Below are positions 28,468 to 36,220 of a DNA stretch of 64,000 nt, one piece after another. The stretch is from JANQPA01 sp964628385. GTDB taxonomy: Bacteria; Bacteroidota; Bacteroidia; Chitinophagales; Saprospiraceae. How positions within the stretch are numbered: position 1 is the first letter of the stretch; the number at the start of each line of letters is the position of its first letter. The notes below the pieces were generated by a model, which was not told the DNA's origin, did not search any database, and was given only the letters and a program-made list of their open reading frames with translations. A program made the position numbers and the translations under genes. The stretch is from assembly GCA_964628385.1 (NCBI GenBank), contig CAZVOD010000005.1, positions 49,917-113,916 of the forward strand. Direction: 5' to 3'.

Positions 28468-30504
28468 TTCTTCAGTAAAGATCTTCAGTGTAACTTTCCT
28501 GTTTTCAGCTTTTCTCTTGTTATTGCTGATTGGGCCCCGGCCCTCGCGCTCTACGATCTCTGTGGGAATTCCTTTTTCGGCAAACAAATAAAAGGCAATA
28601 TTTTTAGCGCGTTCTTCAGACAGCTTGTAGTTATAGTCTTCTTTGCCAACATCATCAGCAAATCCGAATACTTCAATACGAAGGATTTTCTTTTTAGCGT
28701 GTTCGGCAAAAAAATCATCCAGCTTTTCAGCCTCGGTGGGTGTTAACTCTGCTTTATCAAAGGCAAAGAATATTTCGTGGGTATAATTTTTGCGCAATTT
28801 GATCTTTGGGGCCGGCTCTTCTCTTTTCTTTCTGGGCTCGGGAATGCCTCTGGCTTGCTGTACTGGCGGATTGTAGTTGAGCGGAACCAGGTCAATATCC
28901 ATGGGGTAAAAGTTGCGGTTATCCCATTGTGGTATACCGCTGATCTGTTGGAAAGTTTTATAGTTAGGAGCTTCTACAAGGATATTGATGGTATCACCGG
29001 AAGAGATACAAACAAAAAAGCGCCCTTCCGCGGTTGTTTTGATGCCCTCGCGTCCTTCAATGTATACCGTTGTGGGTATGGGAGAGCCATCTACAGCGTC
29101 TCTGACGTAACCTTCCACAAATGTCATAGCATCAGAATGTAGCTCCTGGTCCAATTCAAACTTATAGATGTCCATACCTCCAAAACCATCCGGCCGGTCG
29201 GAGGCAAAATATCCAGTACTGCCATCGGCTGAGATAAAAAAGCCAAACTCCCAGTAGGCGGTATTAATGGGAGGACCGAGGTTTACAGGGGTGCCCCACT
29301 CATCATTTTCATCCTGAAAGCTTACAAAAATATCCTGTTTCCCCATACCGAGGTGGCCAGTAGAGGAGAAGTAGAGGGTTTTACCGTCATTACTGATAAA
29401 GGGAGCTTCTTCATCTTCTGGAGTATTGATTCTGGGGCCCAGGTTGATGGGGTCCAGCCAGTGGCCATCGGCATCTTTGGTACTTTTCCAGATATCAATG
29501 CCACCAAGACCGCCCGGGCGATCGCTGGCGAAGTACAGCGTTGAGCCATCGCAACTGACGGAGGCCTGTGATTCCCATTTGCCAGAATTGGCATAGCCCA
29601 TGATAGGCTTTACATTACTGGCATCAGTGCCGTCCATTGTAGCTTCCCAGATATCACAATAGCCATACACCTGTTCGCGTTGGCAGGCAGTGAAATACAT
29701 CATCTTACCATCTCTGACCAGCGTACTCATCCCCTCGGGAGAACGAGAGTTGAAAGAACCCCCCAGGGGAGAGCTGTTGCGCCATTTATTGCTTTCATAT
29801 TTGCTAAACATCAAATCATCATCGTCCTTTTTATTATCTCGCCGGGTATAAAAAAGAATAGCCTGATCATTCGATAAATAGGGGAATACCTCATCTTTAT
29901 TGGAATTAATAGCAGTGCCTAGGTTGACAATGTTTTTTACCTCCCGGAATTTGCTAGAATCTTGTGAAATATAACAGGCCCTTATACTACCATCTACTTT
30001 TTCTGCAAATTCCTGCTCCAGGTCTTTTTCTCTTTCCGCATTAAGGCCAAATTCAGTCATTTTCCCTTCTTCATTCACTTTATATTCACTTTCTGTACTG
30101 ATCGTAAAGGCAACAGAAGTGGTATCCTGTAGGGCTTTATATTTCTCAAAGTAATACAAAGCCCGGTCTACATTACCAATCTTATAGTGAATTTCTCCTA
30201 GCTCGTAGTAAAGTGGGCGGGAATACATAGAATCCATGGCCATTACCTCTTCGTAGTATTCTGCTGCCGCATTGTAATCGTTGATCATTTCGCTGGCCAG
30301 CCCCATACCCCGGTATGCCGCCGTCAAATTGGGGTTTTCCCTGATGGCTTTTTTGAAAAGCCTGATCGCCTTTTTAGGGTTGTTTTTTAAAATTTCTTTT
30401 TCAGCATCCCTGTAGTACGAAACAGCCAGGGGATCCTGCGCCTGCAGCATGAGAGGCAGACTGAATAAAAGGACTAAGAATAAATGTATAGCTTTCTGGT
30501 TCAT
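28465..30504 (-). CDS. TPR-PD40-OmpA envelope protein
   Basis: The 679-residue protein has a signal peptide (1-22), TPR helices (about 30-135), a PD40 beta-propeller (about 190-460, with LYFASDRPGGLGGIDIW and related blades), a carboxypeptidase-regulatory-like domain (about 470-540), and a C-terminal OmpA domain (about 570-679) with EIFFAFDKAELT and FGFADDVGKEDYN. This is the PorE-like layout, here without the DUF1573 tail of the 5890-8397 protein and without a neighbouring porP/sprF. It is probably a peptidoglycan-bound envelope scaffold. Its stop codon overlaps the end of a repeat element. Confidence 0.88.
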   Translation of the reverse strand: MNQKAIHLFLVLLFSLPLMLQAQDPLAVSYYRDAEKEILKNNPKKAIRLFKKAIRENPNLTAAYRGMGLASEMINDYNAAAEYYEEVMAMDSMYSRPLYYELGEIHYKIGNVDRALYYFEKYKALQDTTSVAFTISTESEYKVNEEGKMTEFGLNAEREKDLEQEFAEKVDGSIRACYISQDSSKFREVKNIVNLGTAINSNKDEVFPYLSNDQAILFYTRRDNKKDDDDLMFSKYESNKWRNSSPLGGSFNSRSPEGMSTLVRDGKMMYFTACQREQVYGYCDIWEATMDGTDASNVKPIMGYANSGKWESQASVSCDGSTLYFASDRPGGLGGIDIWKSTKDADGHWLDPINLGPRINTPEDEEAPFISNDGKTLYFSSTGHLGMGKQDIFVSFQDENDEWGTPVNLGPPINTAYWEFGFFISADGSTGYFASDRPDGFGGMDIYKFELDQELHSDAMTFVEGYVRDAVDGSPIPTTVYIEGREGIKTTAEGRFFVCISSGDTINILVEAPNYKTFQQISGIPQWDNRNFYPMDIDLVPLNYNPPVQQARGIPEPRKKREEPAPKIKLRKNYTHEIFFAFDKAELTPTEAEKLDDFFAEHAKKKILRIEVFGFADDVGKEDYNYKLSEERAKNIAFYLFAEKGIPTEIVEREGRGPISNNKRKAENRKVTLKIFTEE

Positions 30505-30766
30505 GGCTTTTACAGATTTGTGAGTATGGGATAATATGAACGAGATAAAGTTGTTTTCTAACTCTTCAAAATTAATTTTTTACTTATTAAAAAAAAAACA
30601 GTCCGCTCAATTATGTTCAATCTACTCCGAATTCTTATCATTTCGTTAAAAAGGCGTTAATTGTTAGCCTCCTGCAAGCCTAACTTGCTAAACTTTTTGG
30701 ATGTTTTGTAGTTGAACTTGTAGTTTTAACATATCACTTGAATTAGGCTTATTTAAATTATTTGTT

Positions 30767-31657
30767 ATGAAGAATTTAAACTTTCGTTTGAGTTTCCTTT
30801 TGTTCGGCGCATTTTTATTTGCTATAGTTACTTCGGCTCAAGAATTGAACTTACCCGCTAAAAGCCCAGGTGCAAGCGTATCTTACACGATTGGGTACAC
30901 CGAGGTTACTATTAATTATTCCTCTCCTGGTGTAAGAGGACGTGACGTCTTTGGTGGTTTATTACCCTACGATGAAGTGTGGAGAGCAGGAGCTAACGCT
31001 GCTACCACTATCGAGTTTAGCACAGATGTAAAAGTAGGTAAAGAGGGTAAAGAACTAGCTGCCGGTAAGTACGCTCTTTTTGTTATTCCAAAAGAGAATG
31101 ATGATTGGGTGGTTATCTTCAACACTGACACTGAGCAGTCCGGCACTGGCAACTATTCAGAAGATAAAGATGCTGCCAGAGTGGAAGTTAAAGCTCGAAG
31201 ATCAAGAGGAGAACGTTTGAAATATGACATTGAAGATCAGGGAATCGACAGAGGTTACTTCACTATGAAGTGGGCCGATACCAGATTGGTCGTTTTCATC
31301 AGAACAGATGCACTTCAGGAAATGGTGGATGATGTAAACCAAGCAGTAGAAGCAGCAGAAACTGACGAGGCAAAAGCCAGCATCCTTACCGGAGCGGCAG
31401 ATGTATTGATCGACCTTGATAACCAGCGCGATAAAACGGCCATGAGCCTGGTGGAGCGTGCTATGGAATTAGGGGAGTCTCCAAGGTTATACTGGGTGAA
31501 GGCCAAGATTCACGCTGTTGCCAAGGAAAAGCAAATGGCTATGGATGCTGCCAAGAAAGCTATGGAATTGGGCGAAGCAGATCCCGATGATAACTGGTAT
31601 CAATTTTACAAAGGATCTATCCAGAAAGGTATGGAAAGATATAAGAACATCAAGTAA
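30767..31657 (+). CDS. DUF2911 domain protein, secreted
   Basis: The 296-residue protein has a signal peptide (1-25) and the DUF2911 signature: SPGVRGRDVFGGLLPYDEVW, RAGANAATTIEFS, and KYALFVIPKENDDWVVIFN (about 50-120). The last 100 residues are helical and TPR-like (MELGESPRLYWVKAK). DUF2911 proteins are widespread secreted or periplasmic proteins of Bacteroidota with no proven function. It converges with the deformylase gene across a strong hairpin. Confidence 0.88.
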   Translation: MKNLNFRLSFLLFGAFLFAIVTSAQELNLPAKSPGASVSYTIGYTEVTINYSSPGVRGRDVFGGLLPYDEVWRAGANAATTIEFSTDVKVGKEGKELAAGKYALFVIPKENDDWVVIFNTDTEQSGTGNYSEDKDAARVEVKARRSRGERLKYDIEDQGIDRGYFTMKWADTRLVVFIRTDALQEMVDDVNQAVEAAETDEAKASILTGAADVLIDLDNQRDKTAMSLVERAMELGESPRLYWVKAKIHAVAKEKQMAMDAAKKAMELGEADPDDNWYQFYKGSIQKGMERYKNIK

Positions 31658-31665
31658 GAATTGCC

Positions 31666-31729
31666 AGACCTGTTTCGTGGGTAATGCTTAGGACTTAAGC
31701 CTGCTAATCCCACGAAACAAGTCTTTTTA
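31666..31729. repeat. Inverted-repeat element acting as a bidirectional terminator
   Basis: AGACCTGTTTCGTGGG (31666-31681) and CCCACGAAACAAGTCT (31709-31724) pair at 15 of 16 positions and are followed by a T run. The element fills the gap between the convergent DUF2911 and deformylase genes. Its ends are those of the dispersed CGAAACAAGTCT family. Confidence 0.8.
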
Positions 31730-32209
31730 TTTCCATTTGAAAGATTGGTCATCACTAGCTCGCATAGTGGCCAAAATACCATTTAAGTGGTCGTATTCAT
31801 GCTGGAGCAGTTCTGCCATATCATCATCCAGCCAACGCTCCTGATCCTGCCAGTACAGGTCTTTCCACTGAATTTTACAACGTTTGTGTCTTTTTACTTT
31901 TACCAATAAGTGCGGAAAACTCATACAATCGTCCCATATCTCAAGCTGCTCATCGCTGTAATCTGAAAGTGTAGGGTTGATAAAAGCGGTAGTATTATTA
32001 TCGACATGCATAACGATGAGCCGTTTCATAATGCCCAGTTGAGGGGCAGCAATGGCGCGACCCAATCCATAGGTAGCCCTGAATTCCTGAATAACAGCAG
32101 CCATCTGAGGTACGATTTCCCTGATTTTGGGTAACTCTTCTTGCTCCACAGGCGTACTAATTTCGTATAATCTAGGGTCTCCGAGTAATAAAATAGTATT
32201 GATATTCAT
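31727..32209 (-). CDS. def: Peptide deformylase-like protein, divergent motif 2
   Basis: Peptide deformylase removes the formyl group from new proteins with a metal bound by Cys-His-His. This 160-residue protein keeps the motif-1 Gln (GRAIAAPQLGI), the metal Cys (DDCMSFP, normally EGCLS) and motif 3 HEYDH near residue 136. The EG of EGCLS is replaced by DD, and motif 1 has GRAI in place of GxGL. The metal ligands and catalytic Glu remain, so activity is plausible. It may be a second, specialised deformylase rather than the housekeeping one, which would lie elsewhere. Confidence 0.8.
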   Translation of the reverse strand: MNINTILLLGDPRLYEISTPVEQEELPKIREIVPQMAAVIQEFRATYGLGRAIAAPQLGIMKRLIVMHVDNNTTAFINPTLSDYSDEQLEIWDDCMSFPHLLVKVKRHKRCKIQWKDLYWQDQERWLDDDMAELLQHEYDHLNGILATMRASDDQSFKWK

Positions 32210-32319
32210 AATCCGATAGATCTGCTAAAAAAGTAGTATATTTCAAAATTAACATTTATCGAATTATTTCCACTCGGAATGATCTTAAAATAACCTTTAA
32301 CCATCAAAATTCTAAGCTC

Positions 32320-33453
32320 ATGGCAGTCTTACATGCTTTTGGTTCTACCCTGGTTGATCACAAAGAGATTATTGAAAAAAAAGCAATCGGTGACCTCGAC
32401 CGTTTTATTGCAGCGCTAGAAAAGGGAGAAGAAGGTAGTATCTCGTTTAGAGGCGGCAATGTTACCTCAAGAGAAGTCTTAGCGGAAGCCCCTGTCAATC
32501 ACACGCCAATTGGCTTGGGCCAGCCCATCAGTGTTGAGATTTTATGTATTTACACGGGCAATGCGCCGTCCAAGCTGTTTTCCAAGCCTGACTTGATGGT
32601 CAGTTCCGCTGTTAAATCCAGTGTGACCCACGAAGTGGCTCCCCGGGCGATCAATCAGTTGATTCCCAATATCAAGGATCGTACCATTCACCTGCCTTCC
32701 GCGCTCAGCGAAGGGTCTCCTATTGTGTATTATTCTCCGGCACTGGACGCTTCCACTACCCTTTGTAGCTTTGAAATGGTAGCTAATTCTTTTAATCAGG
32801 ATATTACAGCCAGCATTTCCGGGCTGATGAAATCAGCAGCTGGATTTCCCGTTTTTGCACCGGCAGGTAGCCTGCTCATTGGTGGGTCCGTGATCTCTCA
32901 ACTTGTAGGAAATATAGGGAAAAAAGTCTTCGAAACTAAGCCATTCCTCCGGGGTGATCTGGACATACGCCTGGATACCGCCGGGATGATACCCACCCGG
33001 GCCAAGCAGTATGTTATTGTCAACGATTCTGATCTTGGTGAAATTGATAGGCTAAGATTACACTACTTTACTCACGATGCTACCGGCGCCAGCAAAGTGA
33101 TGCTCGTCGATAAACAAACTGGTGAGGAATATCGCGGCGATGCTCCTTACCTGATCATTAATATTGATGGGAAAAAACGTACAGATTTGCAGTCTTTTAC
33201 GCCCAGGCTGGCTTCGGCTGCCATGATTGAACGCTTCTACGGCGACGATAGCTCCGGCGACTCTATGCATCTCATCGATCAGGCCATGACGCTTTACAAC
33301 GATTTTGCCTATTTCAATAAAGCTGAAGAGCTGAAAAAGAAAATTCACGATATGAATAAAGAGTCTGAAGAATTCAGAAAATCAAACCTGTTACTCGGTG
33401 CCTACATTGAAAATATCAATAACGATATCTTTAAGGGGCACTTTGGGAGATGA
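32320..33453 (+). CDS. Cytoplasmic protein of unknown function
   Basis: I do not recognise this 377-residue protein. It has no signal peptide or membrane helix. Two beta-rich halves are seen: residues 60-190 with LGQPISVEILCIY and IVYYSPAL, then a Gly/Ala-rich segment (AGFPVFAPAGSLLIGG). A second beta-rich part ends with YLIINIDGKKRTDL. The C-terminal 60 residues form charged helices (FNKAEELKKKIHDMNKESEEF). It starts 110 bases after the divergent deformylase gene and is followed by a hairpin at 33470-33495. Confidence 0.7.
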   Translation: MAVLHAFGSTLVDHKEIIEKKAIGDLDRFIAALEKGEEGSISFRGGNVTSREVLAEAPVNHTPIGLGQPISVEILCIYTGNAPSKLFSKPDLMVSSAVKSSVTHEVAPRAINQLIPNIKDRTIHLPSALSEGSPIVYYSPALDASTTLCSFEMVANSFNQDITASISGLMKSAAGFPVFAPAGSLLIGGSVISQLVGNIGKKVFETKPFLRGDLDIRLDTAGMIPTRAKQYVIVNDSDLGEIDRLRLHYFTHDATGASKVMLVDKQTGEEYRGDAPYLIINIDGKKRTDLQSFTPRLASAAMIERFYGDDSSGDSMHLIDQAMTLYNDFAYFNKAEELKKKIHDMNKESEEFRKSNLLLGAYIENINNDIFKGHFGR

Positions 33454-33469
33454 GAAGTGAGAGGTAGTA

Positions 33470-33495
33470 AGTAGGTACGTTGCTACGTTCCTACT
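33470..33495 (+). terminator. Hairpin after the 32320-33453 gene
   Basis: AGTAGGTACGT (33470-33480) and ACGTTCCTACT (33485-33495) pair at 10 of 11 positions with a 4-base loop. Only a weak T-rich tail (GGTTTTGT) follows. Confidence 0.5.
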
Positions 33496-33533
33496 TCTCT
33501 GGTTTTGTACTTTGACAAAGTACCCAATTACAA

Positions 33534-33916
33534 TCAGCTCATAACCTTTTTAAAGGCTTGGGTAAAGGCCTTCACTTCCTCCATGGTTCCGGTGCTGATG
33601 CGGCACAAGTCCATAAGGGGTGGGAATGGGCGACCAATTTTTACGCCATGCTCAGCCACAGCTGCATTAAGCTCAACGATATCGCGGCTAGTATGGAAAA
33701 AGACAAAGTTGGTATGTGAAGAGTAGTATTTGAGCCCCATCTCCTCAAAGGTTTGGTACAAATGAGCCTGTAATGAAATCGTAGTAAGCTTCATCAGAAA
33801 AAACAACGGCTCTTTCGGAAACCGTATCACAAAAGTCCTTCAGCTTGTCGGCAAGAAGTAGCGTCCCCGTCGGATTGTTGGGGCTGTTTGAGCTGTTCTG
33901 CCGCGTTTTTGCTAAT
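33534..33916 (-). pseudogene. Remnant of a PLP-dependent aminotransferase (HisC-like)
   Basis: Two pieces are seen on the minus strand. The upstream one (about 33916-33820) reads NSPNNPTGTLLLADKLKDF and FSDEAYYDF, the substrate and PLP Asp motifs of class I/II aminotransferases. The downstream one, in another frame, reads FEEMGLKYYSSHTNFVFFH to FTQAFKKVMS, the usual C-terminus. The segment with the PLP lysine and about 60 residues around it is missing at the junction, and everything before NSPNNPTG is gone. The gene cannot be functional. Confidence 0.8.
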
Positions 33917-33974
33917 TGCTAGTATTGAGATTCCCTATTTTCGTCCATTATAAACAGAACCTTGGAGGAAATCA

Positions 33975-34018
33975 GGGAGCTCCTGACAATGAGGAAGGTA
34001 GGAGCCCCCATTTTTAAG
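33975..34018. terminator. Hairpin with T tail between aminotransferase remnant and DUF2892 gene
   Basis: GGGAGCTCCT (33975-33984) pairs with AGGAGCCCCC (34000-34009) at 9 of 10 positions, followed on the plus strand by ATTTTTAAG. It lies just beyond the stop of the minus-strand DUF2892 gene. Confidence 0.45.
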
Positions 34019-34024
34019 CGTCTT

Positions 34025-34225
34025 TTATTTTGCTTTCGTGCTGATGCCCAGCGCGGCGTACAGCGGACAGAAATTGATTAATGGTGTTACCAAGAAAATT
34101 CCTGCAGCAGTCAATGCCACGACTCCCAGCGTCCCAGATACTACTCCGGTAAAAAATAAAACAGCTAGGGCGACAGCCAACACCAAACGAACGGCTTTAT
34201 CCGCAAATCCTAAGTTCTTTTTCAT
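34025..34225 (-). CDS. DUF2892 (YgaP-type) inner-membrane protein
   Basis: The 66-residue protein has the DUF2892 pattern: NLGFADKAVRLVLAVALAVL, a short turn, a second hydrophobic helix, and the ending FCPLYAALGIST with the conserved CPLY. These two-helix proteins often sit beside rhodanese or Crp/Fnr-type genes. Here a Crp/Fnr regulator lies 233 bases upstream on the same strand, which fits a shared response, possibly to redox or sulfur conditions. Confidence 0.85.
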   Translation of the reverse strand: MKKNLGFADKAVRLVLAVALAVLFFTGVVSGTLGVVALTAAGIFLVTPLINFCPLYAALGISTKAK

Positions 34226-34458
34226 ATTATTATGGTTTAATAATGAAAAAATAATAACTCTTCGATTTGAAGTTGCTCATTTCTCCCCAGGCTGTGTTAA
34301 AAAGCCTCGCTGATGCCCTGCATCGCCTACGTTTTTTGCCTTACCTGGTGTTAAATGCCCTACCTTCATTCTCGAAACCTTATTATTTCTTCATTACTTA
34401 TTGTTAAAATATTTATTACAAAGATAAATTAAGGAATAGCAGCAAGCAGTGACGGTGG

Positions 34459-35070
34459 TCACCACTTCAAAAAAATCCAGCCCTGTCGTTCCTGTTTTAC
34501 TTTGCCTTCCTGTTCCAGCTTTTTGATGGCTCTACTGATGACTTCCCGGGCGGAGCCGAGGTCAGCTGCTATCTCTTTATGGCTGATCTTTAGCTGAAGG
34601 CTATTTTGGAGCTCACTTTTTTCTCTTAAATAATTCAAAACCCGTTGATCAATTTTTTGGAATAGCACCTGTTGTATACTATTCAAAAGATCATTGTAGC
34701 GCTGAGAGAACTGCTGGAAAAAAAGCTGCTGAAAAGCAGGATATTTATTCAAATATTGCTTAACCAAGGGAGCCGGAATAAGCAAAACTTCTGAGAGTGA
34801 CTCGGTGTAGGCAAAGATCCTGCTGGGACTATTTTCCAATATAGCGGTTAAAGACATGATGCAGCTTTCCTTGGTCTGTATGTAGTACAAAAGCAGCTCT
34901 TTCTCTTCAAAATGACTGACTACTTTGATAGCACCTTTCAATACTAATGGTACAGCTTTAATGTACTGCCCTTCACGCATTATTTCCTGGCCTGAATCAA
35001 GGGACATCATAGTGCCGTTATCTTCCATGGACCGCACTAGCTCCAGCGGGAGAAATCGTAAAGTATGCAT
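34459..35070 (-). CDS. Crp/Fnr family transcriptional regulator
   Basis: The 203-residue protein has an N-terminal cyclic-nucleotide-binding-like barrel (LDSGQEIMREGQYIKAVPLVLKG, about 23-45), a dimer helix (about 105-130), and a C-terminal winged helix-turn-helix (ISHKEIAADLGSAREVISRAIKKLEQ, about 163-190). No Fe-S cysteines of the FNR type and no clear cAMP site residues are visible, so the signal is unknown. It probably controls itself and the nearby DUF2892 gene. A 56-residue open frame precedes it by 22 bases. Confidence 0.87.
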   Translation of the reverse strand: MHTLRFLPLELVRSMEDNGTMMSLDSGQEIMREGQYIKAVPLVLKGAIKVVSHFEEKELLLYYIQTKESCIMSLTAILENSPSRIFAYTESLSEVLLIPAPLVKQYLNKYPAFQQLFFQQFSQRYNDLLNSIQQVLFQKIDQRVLNYLREKSELQNSLQLKISHKEIAADLGSAREVISRAIKKLEQEGKVKQERQGWIFLKW

Positions 35071-35092
35071 GGTTTATAAATTTTTGGGGATA

Positions 35093-35263
35093 TTACGATT
35101 CTTTTTTTAATGTGGTGAGGTTACTTTCCTGAAAATTTTGATGCTCCCTGTTTTCTACTGACTGATTGGGCTTCTCATTACGCTGCCTGGGGTACAGGCC
35201 AAGGTATTCCGAAAAGAAAGAGGCAATTAAGCACAGGATGAATAGAGTAAAAGACCACTTCAT
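35093..35263 (-). CDS. Small single-helix membrane protein upstream of the Crp/Fnr gene
   Basis: A 56-codon open frame begins MKWSFTLFILCLIASFFSEY, a good signal anchor or signal peptide, and continues with a polar tail (RQRNEKPNQSVENREH). It ends 22 bases before the Crp/Fnr start, on the same strand. There is no homology evidence, only a plausible start, composition and position. Confidence 0.4.
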   Translation of the reverse strand: MKWSFTLFILCLIASFFSEYLGLYPRQRNEKPNQSVENREHQNFQESNLTTLKKES

Positions 35264-35389
35264 TTTTCTGCAAAATACGAGGGATTTTTCTAAATGCCAT
35301 GAAAGTGGAATGATGTTGGAGCGTTTTTTTGTTTTTTGACAAAATCACTTCCAACTCCTTTATTCTGCATATCCTAATACATTATTCTC

Positions 35390-35753
35390 CAAGATACTTA
35401 TACACCGCCTTCCGCCATCTGGGTTCAGCAATCTTTTGTAATAGCATCTAAGGCCACATCGTATTTCTTGTTTTGCAGTCCGTGGGGCAGCCCTGGCATA
35501 TCGCTAGCATGATAATTATAGGTAAGGTCTAGTTCTTCGGCTATAGCTTCTCATATTTCTACCATCAAGCCGCCAAAGCTGCTGTCCGGATAGCGAATTT
35601 CAAAGGGAGGGGTATCATAAACGGCAACTTCCAGGACTTTTTTCTGATAATCTCTAATGGCTTCAGCACTTTGTCCTTTTCTTTTGCCTGATTACCAAGC
35701 CCCAGAAGGGTGGGTATAAAGATAATTAAGAAAAAATGGCTGTAGTAGTTCAT
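35390..35753 (-). pseudogene. Remnant of a family 3 solute-binding protein
   Basis: From 35753 the frame gives a signal peptide (MNYYSHFFLIIFIPTLLGL) and linker, then shifts at an A-run (RKKS/KVLE). The other frame continues VLEVAVYDTPPFEIRYPDSS, GGLMVEI-stop-EAIAEELDLTYNYH and KKYDVALDAITKD, the start of a SBP_bac_3 periplasmic amino-acid-binding domain. At least one in-frame stop (TGA), a second near 35440 and the loss of the remaining two thirds show it is dead. Confidence 0.75.
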
Positions 35754-36018
35754 GGTTGTATAAGTAAATGACCTTGAGTTATAAGACTACTTTTTGTAAG
35801 TCTTAAATTTAAAAATTTCCTCCGTTCACATCTGCTGATTTGAGACGGATCTGATAATTTCACAAAAAAATAATAGAGCAATGCTTAACAATAGACACTG
35901 AAATGGCATTGTACATAAGCAATCTGAGACGTGTTATAGAATGTGTGATGATTATTGAGCTGACCCGTTAAGGGGCATAATATGGGTAGAAAACTCCCAG
36001 ATTTTGAAGTTTTTTGAT

Positions 36019-36183
36019 GAAGTTGTTTAAAAATGTCGTTTCATGTTTGCGGACAAAACATTGTGCACCAACTACTTCAGCTTTTTTTCTTTCCGTAGCT
36101 TTGGCTACGCAAAGAAAAAAGCGCTTCGCCTTGCTGCACAAGCCTTTGCCTTCAACTATAAACCCACATGCTTAAACAACTTC
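36019..36183. mobile_element. MITE-like element with GAAGTTGTTTAA terminal inverted repeats
   Basis: GAAGTTGTTTAA (36019-36030) and TTAAACAACTTC (36172-36183) are perfect 12-bp inverted ends, with further matches inward. The flanks both show GAT, a possible 3-bp target duplication. Nested inverted repeats TTGTGCA/TGCACAA and a long stem around CCGTAGC/GGCTACG with CTTTTTTTCTTT/AAAGAAAAAAG let most of the 165 bases fold. A second copy starts at 63935. A 61-codon open frame across it is a by-product of the repeats. No transposase is present. Confidence 0.75.
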
Positions 36184-36220
36184 GATAAAAGCAATCGTAA
36201 TTTTAAATATCATCCTAGAA

